A stretch of DNA of 14,691 nucleotides from Lewinellaceae bacterium (GCA_020636045.1 JACJYP010000027.1:1-14691), one strand, 5' to 3'. Numbered from the stretch's first letter, positions 1 through 9,153 are shown. Notes: a model not told the origin generated them from the sequence alone. A program made the numbers and translations.

Positions 1-171
1 GGTCATGCGGGGTACGAGTACGCCCTTGTCGGCGCTTTTCACGTCGAGCATGGCCGAAGGGTCGGGGTTGGAGTTATCCTGGTTGATGGCTACCTGTGCA
101 GTACTATGTGCTGCATAAATAATTCCTAAAAACAGCAGGAGATACCGTTGGATCAGATTCCGTCTTTTCAT
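1..171 (-). CDS. Secreted surface-type protein, N-terminus only (cut by window edge)
   Basis: The first 57 codons of a minus-strand gene are present; the rest lies beyond position 1. The reading starts at an ATG (171-169) with MKRRNLIQRYLLLFLGIIYA, which has a basic n-region and a hydrophobic core, and a signal-peptidase-like site around HSTA|QVAIN (residues 22-30). The mature part continues QDNSNPDPSAMLDVKSADKG and VLVPRMT. From family knowledge, an export signal followed by '(G/A)IN.....P(D/S)PSAMLDV.S..KG.L.PRMT' is a recurrent beginning of large Bacteroidota exported proteins, many annotated as tail-fiber-domain or cell-surface proteins. The function beyond the export signal cannot be seen. 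It lies 213 bp downstream of an HTCS gene on the same strand, with a repeat-rich leader between them, which suggests control by that HTCS. That regulatory link is inference. Confidence 0.78.
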   Translation of the reverse strand, partial: MKRRNLIQRYLLLFLGIIYAAHSTAQVAINQDNSNPDPSAMLDVKSADKGVLVPRMT

Positions 172-189
172 GGTGTTCAGATTTTATTT

Positions 190-227
190 GTCCGGCATGT
201 CAGTCCGGTATGTCAGTCCGGCATGTC
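190..227. repeat. Three tandem 13-bp repeats upstream of the exported-protein gene
   Basis: The unit GTCCGGCATGTCA occurs at 190-202, again at 203-215 with one C-to-T change, and at 216-227 with its last base altered. The array lies 19-56 bp upstream of the start codon at 171, so it falls in the probable promoter or 5' leader of that gene. Its role is unknown. It could be a regulator site or a slippage-prone spacer that changes promoter geometry. Confidence 0.8.
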
Positions 228-301
228 TTTGTAAATGCAATTTTTGCCTGGCGATGTCGGGGATCGGGGCAAAAGTGTGGCGGTCGGCATGTGGCATGCT
301 T

Positions 302-336
302 CCGCTATTGTCCAAATGTTTCTGCTATTGTCTAAT
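302..336 (-). promoter_or_regulatory. Possible AraC/HTCS operator: two direct repeats with 20-bp period
   Basis: On the minus strand the core GACAATAGC occurs twice (332-324 and 312-304) in exactly 20-bp register, and similarity extends to TTnGACAATAGCnGAA on both copies. The pair lies about 130-165 bp upstream of the exported-protein start at 171 and 48-83 bp past the stop codon of the HTCS gene. AraC-family DNA-binding domains typically recognise direct repeats spaced by about two helical turns, so this is a candidate target for the adjacent HTCS. The repeat is seen directly; its function as an operator is inference. Confidence 0.4.
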
Positions 337-384
337 TCTGGAAAATTCGGCCCTGACTGCCCTGTTACAGGCGTTTTCGCCGCT

Positions 385-3300
385 CTAGGCCGGGTCGTTT
401 TTGTCCTGTTTGCGCAGGCTGCTGGGCGGTCTGCCGAATTCTTCGGCAAAGGAAGTGGAGAAGTGCTGCAAGTGGCGGAAGCCGACTTCAAAGGCGATCT
501 CGGAAACGGTGCGGTTGGTCGTTAATACCAGTTCGCGGGCGCGCTGAAGGCGTACGGACCGGATGTAATGGGATGCCGAGCGGCCCGTCAGGGCTTTTAG
601 TTTGTTGTGCAATTGGGCGCGGCTCATTTGCAGGGAATGGCAGAGTTCCGGAATACCGAAATTTTCGTCGCCCAGGTTCGCCTCCAGAGTGGAGCGGACT
701 TTGTTCATAAAGATATCTTCGTAGTGCGGTTGTTTATCGGCGCCTTGCGCTCCGCCGGCTTCCGCAGGGTTGCCCCGTGCGGCATACCGCTCCTGCAATT
801 TTCTCCTCAATTCGAGCAGTTTCCACAGATGCACCAGCAGTTCCTGCCGGTCAAAGGGTTTTGCCAGATAGGCATCGGCGCCGCGTTCGAGGCCCATGAT
901 GCGCGAATCGAGGTCTGCTTTGGCGGTGAGCAGTACGATCGGTATATGGCTGCTGCGCTCATCGTTTTTTAAAGTGTGCACCACCTCGAAACCGTCTTGC
1001 AGGGGCATCATTACGTCGCTGACGATGATATCGGGCACTTCTTTAAGGGCCAGATCGATGCCCTGTTGCCCGTCTGCCGCTGTGATGACCTTATAAGTAC
1101 CTTCAACGCAACCGATCAGGTAATCCCTTACATCGGGATTGTCCTCGATGATCAACAGCGCCGGCAGGTCCTTCGCTTTGTAGCCCGGGCCGGGCGTTTC
1201 AGCGCTGCTGAGCGGAGCGAACTGCTCTGCCGCGAACTTTTCTTCCGCGTGAAAAGAAGTAACGTTTGCCGTCTCCCCTGCCCTGACCGGCAGCATCACG
1301 ATAAATTCCGTTCCCCGGTTTGGGTAGCTTCGTACGACCAGTACACCCTCCATGAGTTGCACCAGTTCTTTCACCAGAGCCAGCCCGATCCCGGAGCCAC
1401 CGCCTTCTTTTGCAGATGACTGATAAAACCGGTCGAAAATATGGGGCAACTTGTCCGGTGCAATGCCGGCGCCGCTATCCATCACCTTGAATACAGCCCA
1501 GTCGCCGGCATGGTCGCCCGATGGACTGACGGCGATAAAATGATCCGGGTCTATTACATCCGGCCAGTTTTTCAGGCAATCTAGATGAAAAGTAATATTA
1601 CCGTTTGCCGGGGTGAATTTGATCGCGTTGGACAGCAGGTTGTGCAGGATGGTTTGCAGTTTTTCCTGGTCGACGGCCATCCTGATGCTTTGCAGGTTGA
1701 TCTGCGTATGCAAGCGCACCGCTTTGTTTGCCGCCAGGGATTCAAAACTGCCGGCCAGGTATTTTACATAGCGCACAAGATCGGTCTGTTCCGGGTGCAG
1801 GGTCAGCACATTGGCTTCGAGTTTGGCGAGGTCGAGCAATTGGTTGATCAGGCGCAGCAACGCCGCCCCGTTGCGCCTGATCAGCCGGCCGGCCCGGTGG
1901 ACGCGGGTAACCGGCTGATGATTTTCATACTCGGTCATACGATCCGCCATACCCTGAATAACCGTCAGGGGTGTTCTGAACTCGTGGGTGATATTGGTAA
2001 ATACCCGGGACTTGAAGGTATCCAGTTCTTTCAGGCGTTCCGCTTCCCGTTTTTCTGCCGAAAGTTTGTACTGGAGGTGTTGCCGATGCAGAAAAAACCG
2101 GAACGATCCGTAGCATAATCCAAGAAATAACAGGATATATACGGCATATGCCCAGGCAGTACGATACCAGGGGGGCAGTATGGTGATTTGCAGCGCCGCG
2201 GGCGTTTCGTTCCAGACGCCGTCGCTGTTGCCGGCTTTGACCATAAAGGTGTATTTTCCCGGGGGCAGGTTCAAATAACTGGCGTAAAATTCGGTGGTAG
2301 TATGCGCCCACTCGGGCTCAGCGCCTTTCAGGTAATAGCGGAATCTGTTCTTGGAAGGGATCGTGAACTCCAGCGCGGCAAATTTCAGGGTGATACTATT
2401 TTGCCCGTATGGCAACGCGAGTTTTGAGGTAAATTCGATCGCCTGTTGTAAAATGCCGGACGAATCGCCGAAAACAACCCGGCGGTTATTGACCTCGAGG
2501 CCGGTTATGAGAATTTGCGGCGGCACCGGATTATCCTGAAAATTGTCGGGATGGAACGAAACCAGTCCTTTAATGCCGCCGAATAGCAAAGTACCATCCG
2601 GCAGTTTGGCATAAGCATTCATGTTAAATTCATTGGTGGGCAAACCGTCTTCGGTCGTATAGTTTCTTGCTTCACCGCTTGCCGGGTCGAACCGGATAAT
2701 TCCCTTGTTGGAACTCATCCAGAAAAGGTCCTTATCATCATTCAGGATGCCATAGATATTATTATCCGGAAGCCCCTTCCGGACGTTGAAATGGGTGAAT
2801 TGAAGCGTGCGGGTATCGAGACGGCTCAGACCGCCCCCCAGCGTTCCGATCCATAGTATATTCGGCTGTCCCGGATCTTCCAGCAGCGTTGCGATCTCGT
2901 TACTCTGAATGCTGTTTTGCTCGCCCGGTACAACCTGATAACATTTGAACACAAACCCGGCGCCGTTTGGCGTGGCCTGCACCAATCCATTGCTTGTGCC
3001 GATCCACCATTTACCATCGGCAGTTTGCCGAAGGCTGTTGACGCGATAGCGGCCTGTCAAAACCTGATCGAAGCGAAAAGAGTCCAGCTGTCGGCGTGCA
3101 TCGTTATAGCGAAACAAACAGCTATGGACTGCAACCCAGATGTTATCCTCATTATCTGCCGAAATGATGTAAAAGGGTACGTATTCCAACTTTATCCGCA
3201 ATACCTGTTCCCATGATGTACTGGCAGGGGATTCACGGTATATCAACAGGTGTTTATTATTTCTGGTAACAGACGACAACCAGTGTTTGCCTTGCCCGTC

Positions 3301-4521
3301 CACGACCGACTGGCTCGTATTGCGCAACAAATCGGGGGCATTATGGAATAAAAGCCCGGGACTGGATGAATACCATTCTTTTACCGTAAAAAAGCCATAG
3401 TGCCCTGCAGCATCTGTCAGGATCGAATTATGAACCGTAACATCCTGAAAAACAGTTCTAAATCGCTGTAATACAGGAGTATACTTTATTACTCCGAAGC
3501 CATTGGTGCCAAGCCAGATATTACCGGACCGGTCCTGGTTCGCAACGATCACCTTTCCCCGGTCCAGTATTGTTACAGACCTGCCCTCAGAGGCCAATAG
3601 TTGTGTTTTTTTTGTATCCGGTTCTGCAAAAAATAACAACTGCAAACCCCTGGAGACTAAAAGTCGCCTTTGTTTTTCCAGATAACAAACGAGAGAAGCA
3701 GGGAAGTCGGTCTGGGTCCAGTGAATGCCCGTATTATCTATTTTTCCAATGCCCGATTCCCCTCCAAACCAGATCGTCCCATCCGCTGTCACCCACTTGC
3801 TGTTCTCAAATATCTTGCCCGGTATGGCGGTGTGATAGGTAACTTTCCCGCTATTCGTATCAATACCGATCAGTTTGTTATCCGCTGCTCCCCACAAAGT
3901 GTTTCCACGCAGGTGCCACAAGTTTATTCGGCTCGCCTGGATCGCAATGGGCCGGATCCCTTCAATGCTCCACTGGGGTTCAATGTTCCGGTCCGGCCCA
4001 CCGAATGATTTTTTTAGTGCAAGTTCAAAGATTTTAGATTCTTTAGTCCGGTCATCCCAGACCCCACACCAAAGCCGGCCGTCGCGATACAGGACAGAGC
4101 CTCTGATCTGCACTCCGGCAAATGGTTGCCCAAGTGCAGGAGAAAGCCGAACCTGATGAAAACGCTGTGTTTTTTTGTGAAAAACGTTTAATTTATTCAG
4201 GGTACGGATAATCAGATATTCACCTTCCTCCTGGATGTTGATTACATTGTTTTCAGAGATCGAATAGGGATCCAGCGGATCATTCGTAAACACTTTTATC
4301 TCCCGGCCGTCGTAACGGTTCAGTCCGTTCCGGGTGCAGAACCAGAGAAATCCCTCCTTGTCCTGAAATATGGTATTAACGTATCCCTGGGAAAGCCCGT
4401 CCTCTACTGTTATTTCCTCCAGAACCGGATCGGATTGAGCCGGCAACGACAATATCCAGGTCCATGAAATGGACAGGGTACACAATACATATCGTATATG
4501 TCGTAAAAAGAGCACAGCCAA
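385..4521 (-). CDS. Hybrid two-component system (HTCS) sensor kinase/AraC regulator, left copy
   Basis: A 1378-aa one-chain signalling protein. Order: export signal (about 1-30); two-component-type beta-propeller (about 30-700) with repeated '(D/N)..G..W.GT..GL.R(Y/F)' blades such as GFLWFCTRNGLNRYDG and NILWIGTLGGGLSRLD; Y_Y_Y beta-sandwich (about 720-785); one membrane segment (about 787-810); HisKA with phospho-acceptor H846 in NITHEFRTPL; HATPase with N box NLLSNAIKF, G1 DSGAGI, F box FDRFYQ and G2 GSGIGLAL; receiver (about 1118-1235) with phospho-acceptor D1169 in SDVMMP; and a C-terminal AraC domain with two helix-turn-helices. Known HTCS proteins bind a periplasmic ligand, often a glycan fragment, and activate nearby genes. 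All catalytic boxes look intact. The start is uncertain: there is no in-frame ATG before the signal sequence. TTG at 4521 and GTG at 4515 are candidates, and an in-frame stop lies at 4542-4540. The likely target is the exported-protein gene at 171. Confidence 0.95.
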   Translation of the reverse strand: MAVLFLRHIRYVLCTLSISWTWILSLPAQSDPVLEEITVEDGLSQGYVNTIFQDKEGFLWFCTRNGLNRYDGREIKVFTNDPLDPYSISENNVINIQEEGEYLIIRTLNKLNVFHKKTQRFHQVRLSPALGQPFAGVQIRGSVLYRDGRLWCGVWDDRTKESKIFELALKKSFGGPDRNIEPQWSIEGIRPIAIQASRINLWHLRGNTLWGAADNKLIGIDTNSGKVTYHTAIPGKIFENSKWVTADGTIWFGGESGIGKIDNTGIHWTQTDFPASLVCYLEKQRRLLVSRGLQLLFFAEPDTKKTQLLASEGRSVTILDRGKVIVANQDRSGNIWLGTNGFGVIKYTPVLQRFRTVFQDVTVHNSILTDAAGHYGFFTVKEWYSSSPGLLFHNAPDLLRNTSQSVVDGQGKHWLSSVTRNNKHLLIYRESPASTSWEQVLRIKLEYVPFYIISADNEDNIWVAVHSCLFRYNDARRQLDSFRFDQVLTGRYRVNSLRQTADGKWWIGTSNGLVQATPNGAGFVFKCYQVVPGEQNSIQSNEIATLLEDPGQPNILWIGTLGGGLSRLDTRTLQFTHFNVRKGLPDNNIYGILNDDKDLFWMSSNKGIIRFDPASGEARNYTTEDGLPTNEFNMNAYAKLPDGTLLFGGIKGLVSFHPDNFQDNPVPPQILITGLEVNNRRVVFGDSSGILQQAIEFTSKLALPYGQNSITLKFAALEFTIPSKNRFRYYLKGAEPEWAHTTTEFYASYLNLPPGKYTFMVKAGNSDGVWNETPAALQITILPPWYRTAWAYAVYILLFLGLCYGSFRFFLHRQHLQYKLSAEKREAERLKELDTFKSRVFTNITHEFRTPLTVIQGMADRMTEYENHQPVTRVHRAGRLIRRNGAALLRLINQLLDLAKLEANVLTLHPEQTDLVRYVKYLAGSFESLAANKAVRLHTQINLQSIRMAVDQEKLQTILHNLLSNAIKFTPANGNITFHLDCLKNWPDVIDPDHFIAVSPSGDHAGDWAVFKVMDSGAGIAPDKLPHIFDRFYQSSAKEGGGSGIGLALVKELVQLMEGVLVVRSYPNRGTEFIVMLPVRAGETANVTSFHAEEKFAAEQFAPLSSAETPGPGYKAKDLPALLIIEDNPDVRDYLIGCVEGTYKVITAADGQQGIDLALKEVPDIIVSDVMMPLQDGFEVVHTLKNDERSSHIPIVLLTAKADLDSRIMGLERGADAYLAKPFDRQELLVHLWKLLELRRKLQERYAARGNPAEAGGAQGADKQPHYEDIFMNKVRSTLEANLGDENFGIPELCHSLQMSRAQLHNKLKALTGRSASHYIRSVRLQRARELVLTTNRTVSEIAFEVGFRHLQHFSTSFAEEFGRPPSSLRKQDKNDPA

Positions 4522-4526
4522 AGGTA
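4519..4526 (-). promoter_or_regulatory. -7-like element (TACCTTTG) overlapping the left HTCS start
   Basis: Read on the minus strand, 4526 to 4519 is TACCTTTG, matching the Bacteroidota -7 consensus TAnnTTTG. It overlaps the TTG codon at 4521, so if active the transcript would begin near 4513, inside the longest possible reading frame. That would require a start at a downstream non-ATG codon (for example TTG at 4485). No well-spaced -33 TTG/TTTG is visible (the nearest TTTG, at 4555-4552, is 25 nt away), so it may be coincidence. Confidence 0.25.
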
Positions 4527-5043
4527 GACGGGTTTGGGGTTATTAAATGCCCAAAAACCGCAGGGGCGATTGATCCTGCAGTTGAATCAAGTTGGCTGTG
4601 GCAGTTGGGTTGATCCGATAATGCATTAATTTGACTCCGGTTTCACGATCACAGTCCTCAAGCATCGACCGATGAAAAATATAACAGTCGGAGATACCTG
4701 CCTCGCGGCGGGCCGCCCATGCCCAACCTCACCCACGCGGCATAAGCCATCAACGCCGCTATGAAGATGCAGGCATTCATGGATGCATGCAAAGCGCAGC
4801 GCCGGGCGGCGGGAAAATTCCTCTTCGTAGCCGGCAAGGCGAACATTTCGGAATCGACATATACACTGGTAAAAAAACAATTCTCCCGCACCTGCCGGGG
4901 AAAGCGCGATACAATGGGAAAAGACAAAGTGGATATGTATTTTGCGGAAGAGGCGAATACAGGAGCATGACATAGGATCGTGCTTGCTACATTTGCCTTT
5001 TGCCACCTTTGCATGGCTGTTTTCCTCCGGGATAATTATTCGA
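4522..5043. other. Divergent intergenic region between the two HTCS genes
   Basis: These 522 bp hold no gene I can support. Short readings exist on both strands (plus 4761-4970; minus 4626-5006 and 4658-5014), but they overlap each other, have arbitrary compositions and show no recognisable domain. Small structures seen: a perfect 10-bp palindrome TAATGCATTA at 4619-4628, two copies of TTGATCC at 4570-4576 and 4610-4616, and two copies of GCAGTTG at 4578-4584 and 4601-4607. The last two lie 49-95 bp upstream of the left HTCS start and could be regulator contacts. The region must contain both HTCS promoters. Confidence 0.6.
4988..4995 (+). promoter_or_regulatory. Candidate -7 promoter element for the right HTCS
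   Basis: TACATTTG at 4988-4995 matches the Bacteroidota TAnnTTTG -7 consensus. It would start transcription at about 5001-5003 and leave a leader of roughly 40 nt before the ATG at 5044. No clear TTG/TTTG -33 box is found at the usual 17-19 nt spacing, so support is moderate to weak. If real, it rules out translation from the upstream in-frame ATG at 4942. Confidence 0.35.
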
Positions 5044-8000
5044 ATGCGCTTCAGTCAAAACATTGGATTCACCTTCAGCCTCCTGATCCTGTGCTCGGGG
5101 CTGTCAGCCCAACAGTATCTCTTCGATGCCCGGATGCTGCGTCCGGAAGACGGCCTGGCGAATCTGATGACCACTTCGCTGTATAAGGACAAAAAGGGGT
5201 TCATCTGGACGGGTACCGGCTACGGGTTGAACCGGTACGACGGGTATGGTTTCAGGTTGTTCACCAGGGAAAACAACCATCTGCAGTACAACGCGGATAT
5301 TCAGTGGATACGGGAAGATGCGGGCGGAAAACTTTGGCTGTTTTACAGAAACGGCGTCTACATCGTACCCGAGCCATCCAGACTCAACGGCATCGATATT
5401 TTTGATCCGAAAACCCGGCAGGCAGTTCCTTTCGAGCAATATGCCGCGGGCAAGGCGCCGTTCAGTTTATCCGACATTTGCCTTACGAGGATCATCGACC
5501 CCAAAAACAGGTTGTGGATACACACCAACAAGGGCGAACTGTTTCTATCTACGAACGAGGGCTTTAAAAAGGTCTTCCAACGAAAAGGTGTCTTTTTCCA
5601 GTATATTACGATAGACCGGGAAGAGCATCGCTGGATGGGCTGGCAAGACAGCCTTATGCTGGTGGCGCCCTCCGGAGACATACTTGAAAAACTGTCGCTG
5701 CCGGGCCATATCCACGGCATCTGGTCCGGTGACGATCAAAATGTATGGTTGGCCACGCAGGAAGAGGGCTCCCGGCAGATACGCCTGTGGCATAAGCCCA
5801 AAGATGGCGCCATCCTCCCTTTTTATCTGGTTCGCGACGGCAAACCCCTCAGTCTGGAAAAACAAAGGCTGCCGCCGTTTGTGTATCGCAACCGAAAGGG
5901 GTTCTGGTTTTGCGTGATTCGCGATGAACTGCATGTGTTCGATGAGCGGGGAAACTGGTTGCACAACTTCAGCGCTACGCTGAACAAAAACATGGGCGAC
6001 AATTTCCACGACTACATTGAAGACGGCGCCCGGCTATGGCTGGCATCTTCAACGGGAATTGCAACATTAAGCGCCAGGGAAAATCCGTTCCGGTTGATCT
6101 TCCAAAAAGACAAAATATTCTCCGACAGCCGGAGCATTACGGAAGATGACAAAGGAAACCTCTATTTCCTGAATTCAAGTGTGTTTCAATGGAACCGGCA
6201 GACGAATGCCATCCGGGCATTATCAAGACCGGTAGGCGCCTACGCATTCCTGTATCTGGACAGCACGGTCTGGGTAAGTACGTACGGCGTGCGCCCGATG
6301 GGATACGAGATTGACCTTCGCACCCGTAAGGAGATCAGTTACGAACCTTTACGGGAGGATAAATTCTTTGTCAACCACATGGTAAAAACCGGCACACCCG
6401 GCAAATACCTGGCAGGCATGGACAACGGCCTCGCATACCTCGACCTGAAAGCGAAAAAACTACTTCATTTCGACGGATATCCCCCCGGAAACGAAACGGC
6501 GGCATTGGTGGAGCGAAGCCCAGTCAATTATATCCATCAAAACAACGCCGGGGTTTGGCTGGCAACGAAAAACGGGATCTTTTTGCTGAATGAAAAAGAG
6601 GGCGTGCTCCGGCATTATCATAAAGAAAACGGCGCGCTGCCTTTTAACCACATCCGCCATATTTATGAAGATAAAGACGGCGGTTTTTGGCTGGCGACAA
6701 AGGGCGGCGGCGTCATCCGCTGGCAAGTACCTTTCCCGGAAGGCAGGAAAAGCAGTTATCGCCAGTTCACCACCGACGACGGCCTGGCCGACAACTTCAC
6801 GTACGCCGTCTATGAAGACGACTACGGCAAACTCTGGATACCCAGCGACAAGGGATTGATGCAGATGGACAAAACCACGTTTCGCATCAGGACCTTCACC
6901 ACGGCAGACGGCCTGCCGCATAATGAATTCAATGCTGCTTCGCATTACAAGGGGAAAGACGGCACCCTTTACTTCGGTGGTTTGGGCGGATTGATCGCCT
7001 TTCACCCCAGGGTATTCGCGGAAGAAGACGCTTTCTCGGCCCCGATGGCATTTATCCGTTATTTCGTACAGGAAGAAGATGCCGATAAAATGACCGATAA
7101 AACCCAATGGCTTCGCGACAACAATGCCGTCAGGATCGAACCCGGCGACAAATTCTTCGAACTCCATTTTGCTTTGCTGGACTTCGAGCAAAACAACCGG
7201 CACCGGTATGCCTACCAAATTGAAGGTTACAGCGACAACTGGAACTATATCGACGAAAATTATATCCGCATCACCCACCTGCCCTACGGCGATTTCAGGT
7301 TGAGGATCAGGGGTCAAAACAGCAGCCGCGGATGGTCGGCGCAGGAATTATCGCTCGACATTCGCGTCGTAAGACCGTTCTACCTGCGATGGTGGTTTAT
7401 TGCCTTGCTGGCCCTGCTGACCGGTGGCGCCATTCTGGCAGCCGTACAGTGGCGGATCACCGCACTAAAAAAAGGGAAAGAACGGCTTGAGGCGGAGGTA
7501 CGGAACCGGACCCGCCAACTGGAGGAACAGTACCGGCAGATAGAAGCCGACAGACAGATCATCACGGCTCAGGCCGAGGCGCTCCACGAACTGGACAAGG
7601 CCAAGACCCGCTTTTTTTCCAACATTACACACGAATTCAGGACGCCTCTCACGCTGATCACCGGCCCCCTGGAGCAGGTGGCGTCCGAACAGTCGCTGCC
7701 TACAATTTTCAGAAGGCGCCTGACCGGCGTTTTGAAAAATGCGCACCGTCTGCTGGCGCTGATCAATCAGTTGCTCGACCTGTCCAAGATCGAAGGCGGG
7801 CATATGAAAACCGAAGCGACCCGTGGCGATGTAGTGGCCTATACGAAAGACCTGGTCGGCCGCTTTCAGCCCCTGGCGCAGGAGAAGGGCCAGCATTTGC
7901 ATTTTTTCAGCCCCCTGGATTGCTGGGAAACGATCTTCGACCGCGACAAATGGGACAAGATCCTGTACAACCTGCTCTCCAACGCCGTCAAATTCACCCC

Positions 8001-9153
8001 GGCAGGACAAACCATACAGGCAAGCCTGCAGAAAACGCAAAAGAACGGGAAAGAATATATCCGGCTGGATGTGAAGGACTCCGGGATCGGAATTGAAAAA
8101 GAATATCTCCCGCAAATTTTCAACCGCTTCTACCAGGTAGACGGTGATTCTACCCGCGCCCGGGGCGGCACCGGCATCGGCCTGGCCCTGGTGAAGGAAC
8201 TGGTGGAACTGCAAGACGGAGAAATACGGGTGTCGAGCGAAGTGAACAAGGGCACCTCTTTCGAAATATACCTTCCGACCCTGGAACATGCACAGGCGCA
8301 CGAACTGTCGACCGAACGCCAGCCGGCACCTTTTGTCCCTCCGGCGATCTACGATGAAAAACCCGGTAATGCCGCGCCGGTTTCCGACGCCCCGGAAAAT
8401 CTCAAACTGGAACTCCTGCTCATCGAGGACAATGCGGAAATACGGGAATACATCCGCTATTGCATTGATCCCGCGCGGTACAACATCACCGAAGCCGCCG
8501 ACGGCGAAGAAGGCATCCAAAAAGCGCAGGCCCTGATCCCCGACCTGATCATCTCGGATGTGATGATGCCCAAAAAGGACGGCTTTGAAGTCGCGCAGGC
8601 GATCAGAAGCCATATCGGCACCTCGCATATCCCGTTGATCCTGCTGACGGCCAGGGCCTCCCTCGAAAGCCGGCTGGAAGGCATACAGCGCGGCGCCGAC
8701 GCCTACCTCACCAAACCCTTCAGTCCGCAGGAACTGGCGCTGCGCATCCAAAAACTCATCGAGATACGCCACTTGCTGCAACAGCGCTACACCGGCGGTA
8801 TACAGGATGCGGGCGACGACCTTTTTCAGCAGGAGGATGAATTTGTCACAGGACTCCGCGCTTATATCTTCGAACATCTCGACGAATCCGACCTCGACGG
8901 AGACCGCATCGGCCGGCACTTCGGTCTGAGCCGGGTAAGCCTGTATCGCAAACTGAACGCGCTCACCGGCCAGTCCATCAGCGATTTTGTTCGCGCCACT
9001 CGTCTGAGCAAGGCACTGCAATTGATCCGGGAAGGCCATCTCAACCTCTCCGAAATCGCCTACCAAACGGGGTTTTCGTCTATCAGCGCATTTTCGCGCG
9101 CCTTCAAACAGGCATACGGAAAATCGCCATCCGAAATGAAAAATACAGTATAG
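5044..9153 (+). CDS. Hybrid two-component system (HTCS) sensor kinase/AraC regulator, right copy
   Basis: With the ATG at 5044 the protein is 1369 aa and opens with a clean signal peptide (MRFSQNIGFTFSLLILCSGL then SAQQ). An in-frame ATG at 4942 would bury that signal behind 34 residues, so it is not preferred. Order: beta-propeller (about 25-690) with blades such as GFIWTGTGYGLNRYDG and GGFWLATKGGGVIRW; Y_Y_Y sandwich (about 720-776); membrane segment (about 782-803); a charged coiled-coil linker (about 806-855), longer than in the left HTCS; HisKA with H863 in NITHEFRTPL; HATPase with NLLSNAVKF, DSGIGI, FNRFYQ and GTGIGLAL; receiver (about 1124-1240) with D1172 in SDVMMP and the TKPF lysine; and an AraC domain with both helix-turn-helices. 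All key residues are present, so it should be an active sensor-regulator. The gene at 9308 follows 154 bp later on the same strand, making that cluster the most likely local target, which is inference. Confidence 0.95.
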   Translation: MRFSQNIGFTFSLLILCSGLSAQQYLFDARMLRPEDGLANLMTTSLYKDKKGFIWTGTGYGLNRYDGYGFRLFTRENNHLQYNADIQWIREDAGGKLWLFYRNGVYIVPEPSRLNGIDIFDPKTRQAVPFEQYAAGKAPFSLSDICLTRIIDPKNRLWIHTNKGELFLSTNEGFKKVFQRKGVFFQYITIDREEHRWMGWQDSLMLVAPSGDILEKLSLPGHIHGIWSGDDQNVWLATQEEGSRQIRLWHKPKDGAILPFYLVRDGKPLSLEKQRLPPFVYRNRKGFWFCVIRDELHVFDERGNWLHNFSATLNKNMGDNFHDYIEDGARLWLASSTGIATLSARENPFRLIFQKDKIFSDSRSITEDDKGNLYFLNSSVFQWNRQTNAIRALSRPVGAYAFLYLDSTVWVSTYGVRPMGYEIDLRTRKEISYEPLREDKFFVNHMVKTGTPGKYLAGMDNGLAYLDLKAKKLLHFDGYPPGNETAALVERSPVNYIHQNNAGVWLATKNGIFLLNEKEGVLRHYHKENGALPFNHIRHIYEDKDGGFWLATKGGGVIRWQVPFPEGRKSSYRQFTTDDGLADNFTYAVYEDDYGKLWIPSDKGLMQMDKTTFRIRTFTTADGLPHNEFNAASHYKGKDGTLYFGGLGGLIAFHPRVFAEEDAFSAPMAFIRYFVQEEDADKMTDKTQWLRDNNAVRIEPGDKFFELHFALLDFEQNNRHRYAYQIEGYSDNWNYIDENYIRITHLPYGDFRLRIRGQNSSRGWSAQELSLDIRVVRPFYLRWWFIALLALLTGGAILAAVQWRITALKKGKERLEAEVRNRTRQLEEQYRQIEADRQIITAQAEALHELDKAKTRFFSNITHEFRTPLTLITGPLEQVASEQSLPTIFRRRLTGVLKNAHRLLALINQLLDLSKIEGGHMKTEATRGDVVAYTKDLVGRFQPLAQEKGQHLHFFSPLDCWETIFDRDKWDKILYNLLSNAVKFTPAGQTIQASLQKTQKNGKEYIRLDVKDSGIGIEKEYLPQIFNRFYQVDGDSTRARGGTGIGLALVKELVELQDGEIRVSSEVNKGTSFEIYLPTLEHAQAHELSTERQPAPFVPPAIYDEKPGNAAPVSDAPENLKLELLLIEDNAEIREYIRYCIDPARYNITEAADGEEGIQKAQALIPDLIISDVMMPKKDGFEVAQAIRSHIGTSHIPLILLTARASLESRLEGIQRGADAYLTKPFSPQELALRIQKLIEIRHLLQQRYTGGIQDAGDDLFQQEDEFVTGLRAYIFEHLDESDLDGDRIGRHFGLSRVSLYRKLNALTGQSISDFVRATRLSKALQLIREGHLNLSEIAYQTGFSSISAFSRAFKQAYGKSPSEMKNTV

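Noticed and set aside
361..371. Terminator hairpin CCTG-TTA-CAGG after the left HTCS
   Set aside because: The stem is only 4 bp and is not followed by a T-run on the transcribed strand. It also lies close to a region better explained as a regulatory leader.
4761..4970. A 69-codon plus-strand reading between the HTCS genes
   Set aside because: There is no domain, no convincing start signal, and it overlaps other short readings in the region that must hold the HTCS promoters. It cannot be excluded but is not supported.
4626..5014. Two overlapping minus-strand readings of 118 and 126 codons
   Set aside because: They occupy the same DNA in different frames, run across the probable promoter of the right HTCS, and have no recognisable features.
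4942..5043. 34-residue N-terminal extension of the right HTCS
   Set aside because: The extension would place extra residues before a complete signal peptide that begins at ATG 5044, and a -7-like element at 4988-4995 lies inside it.
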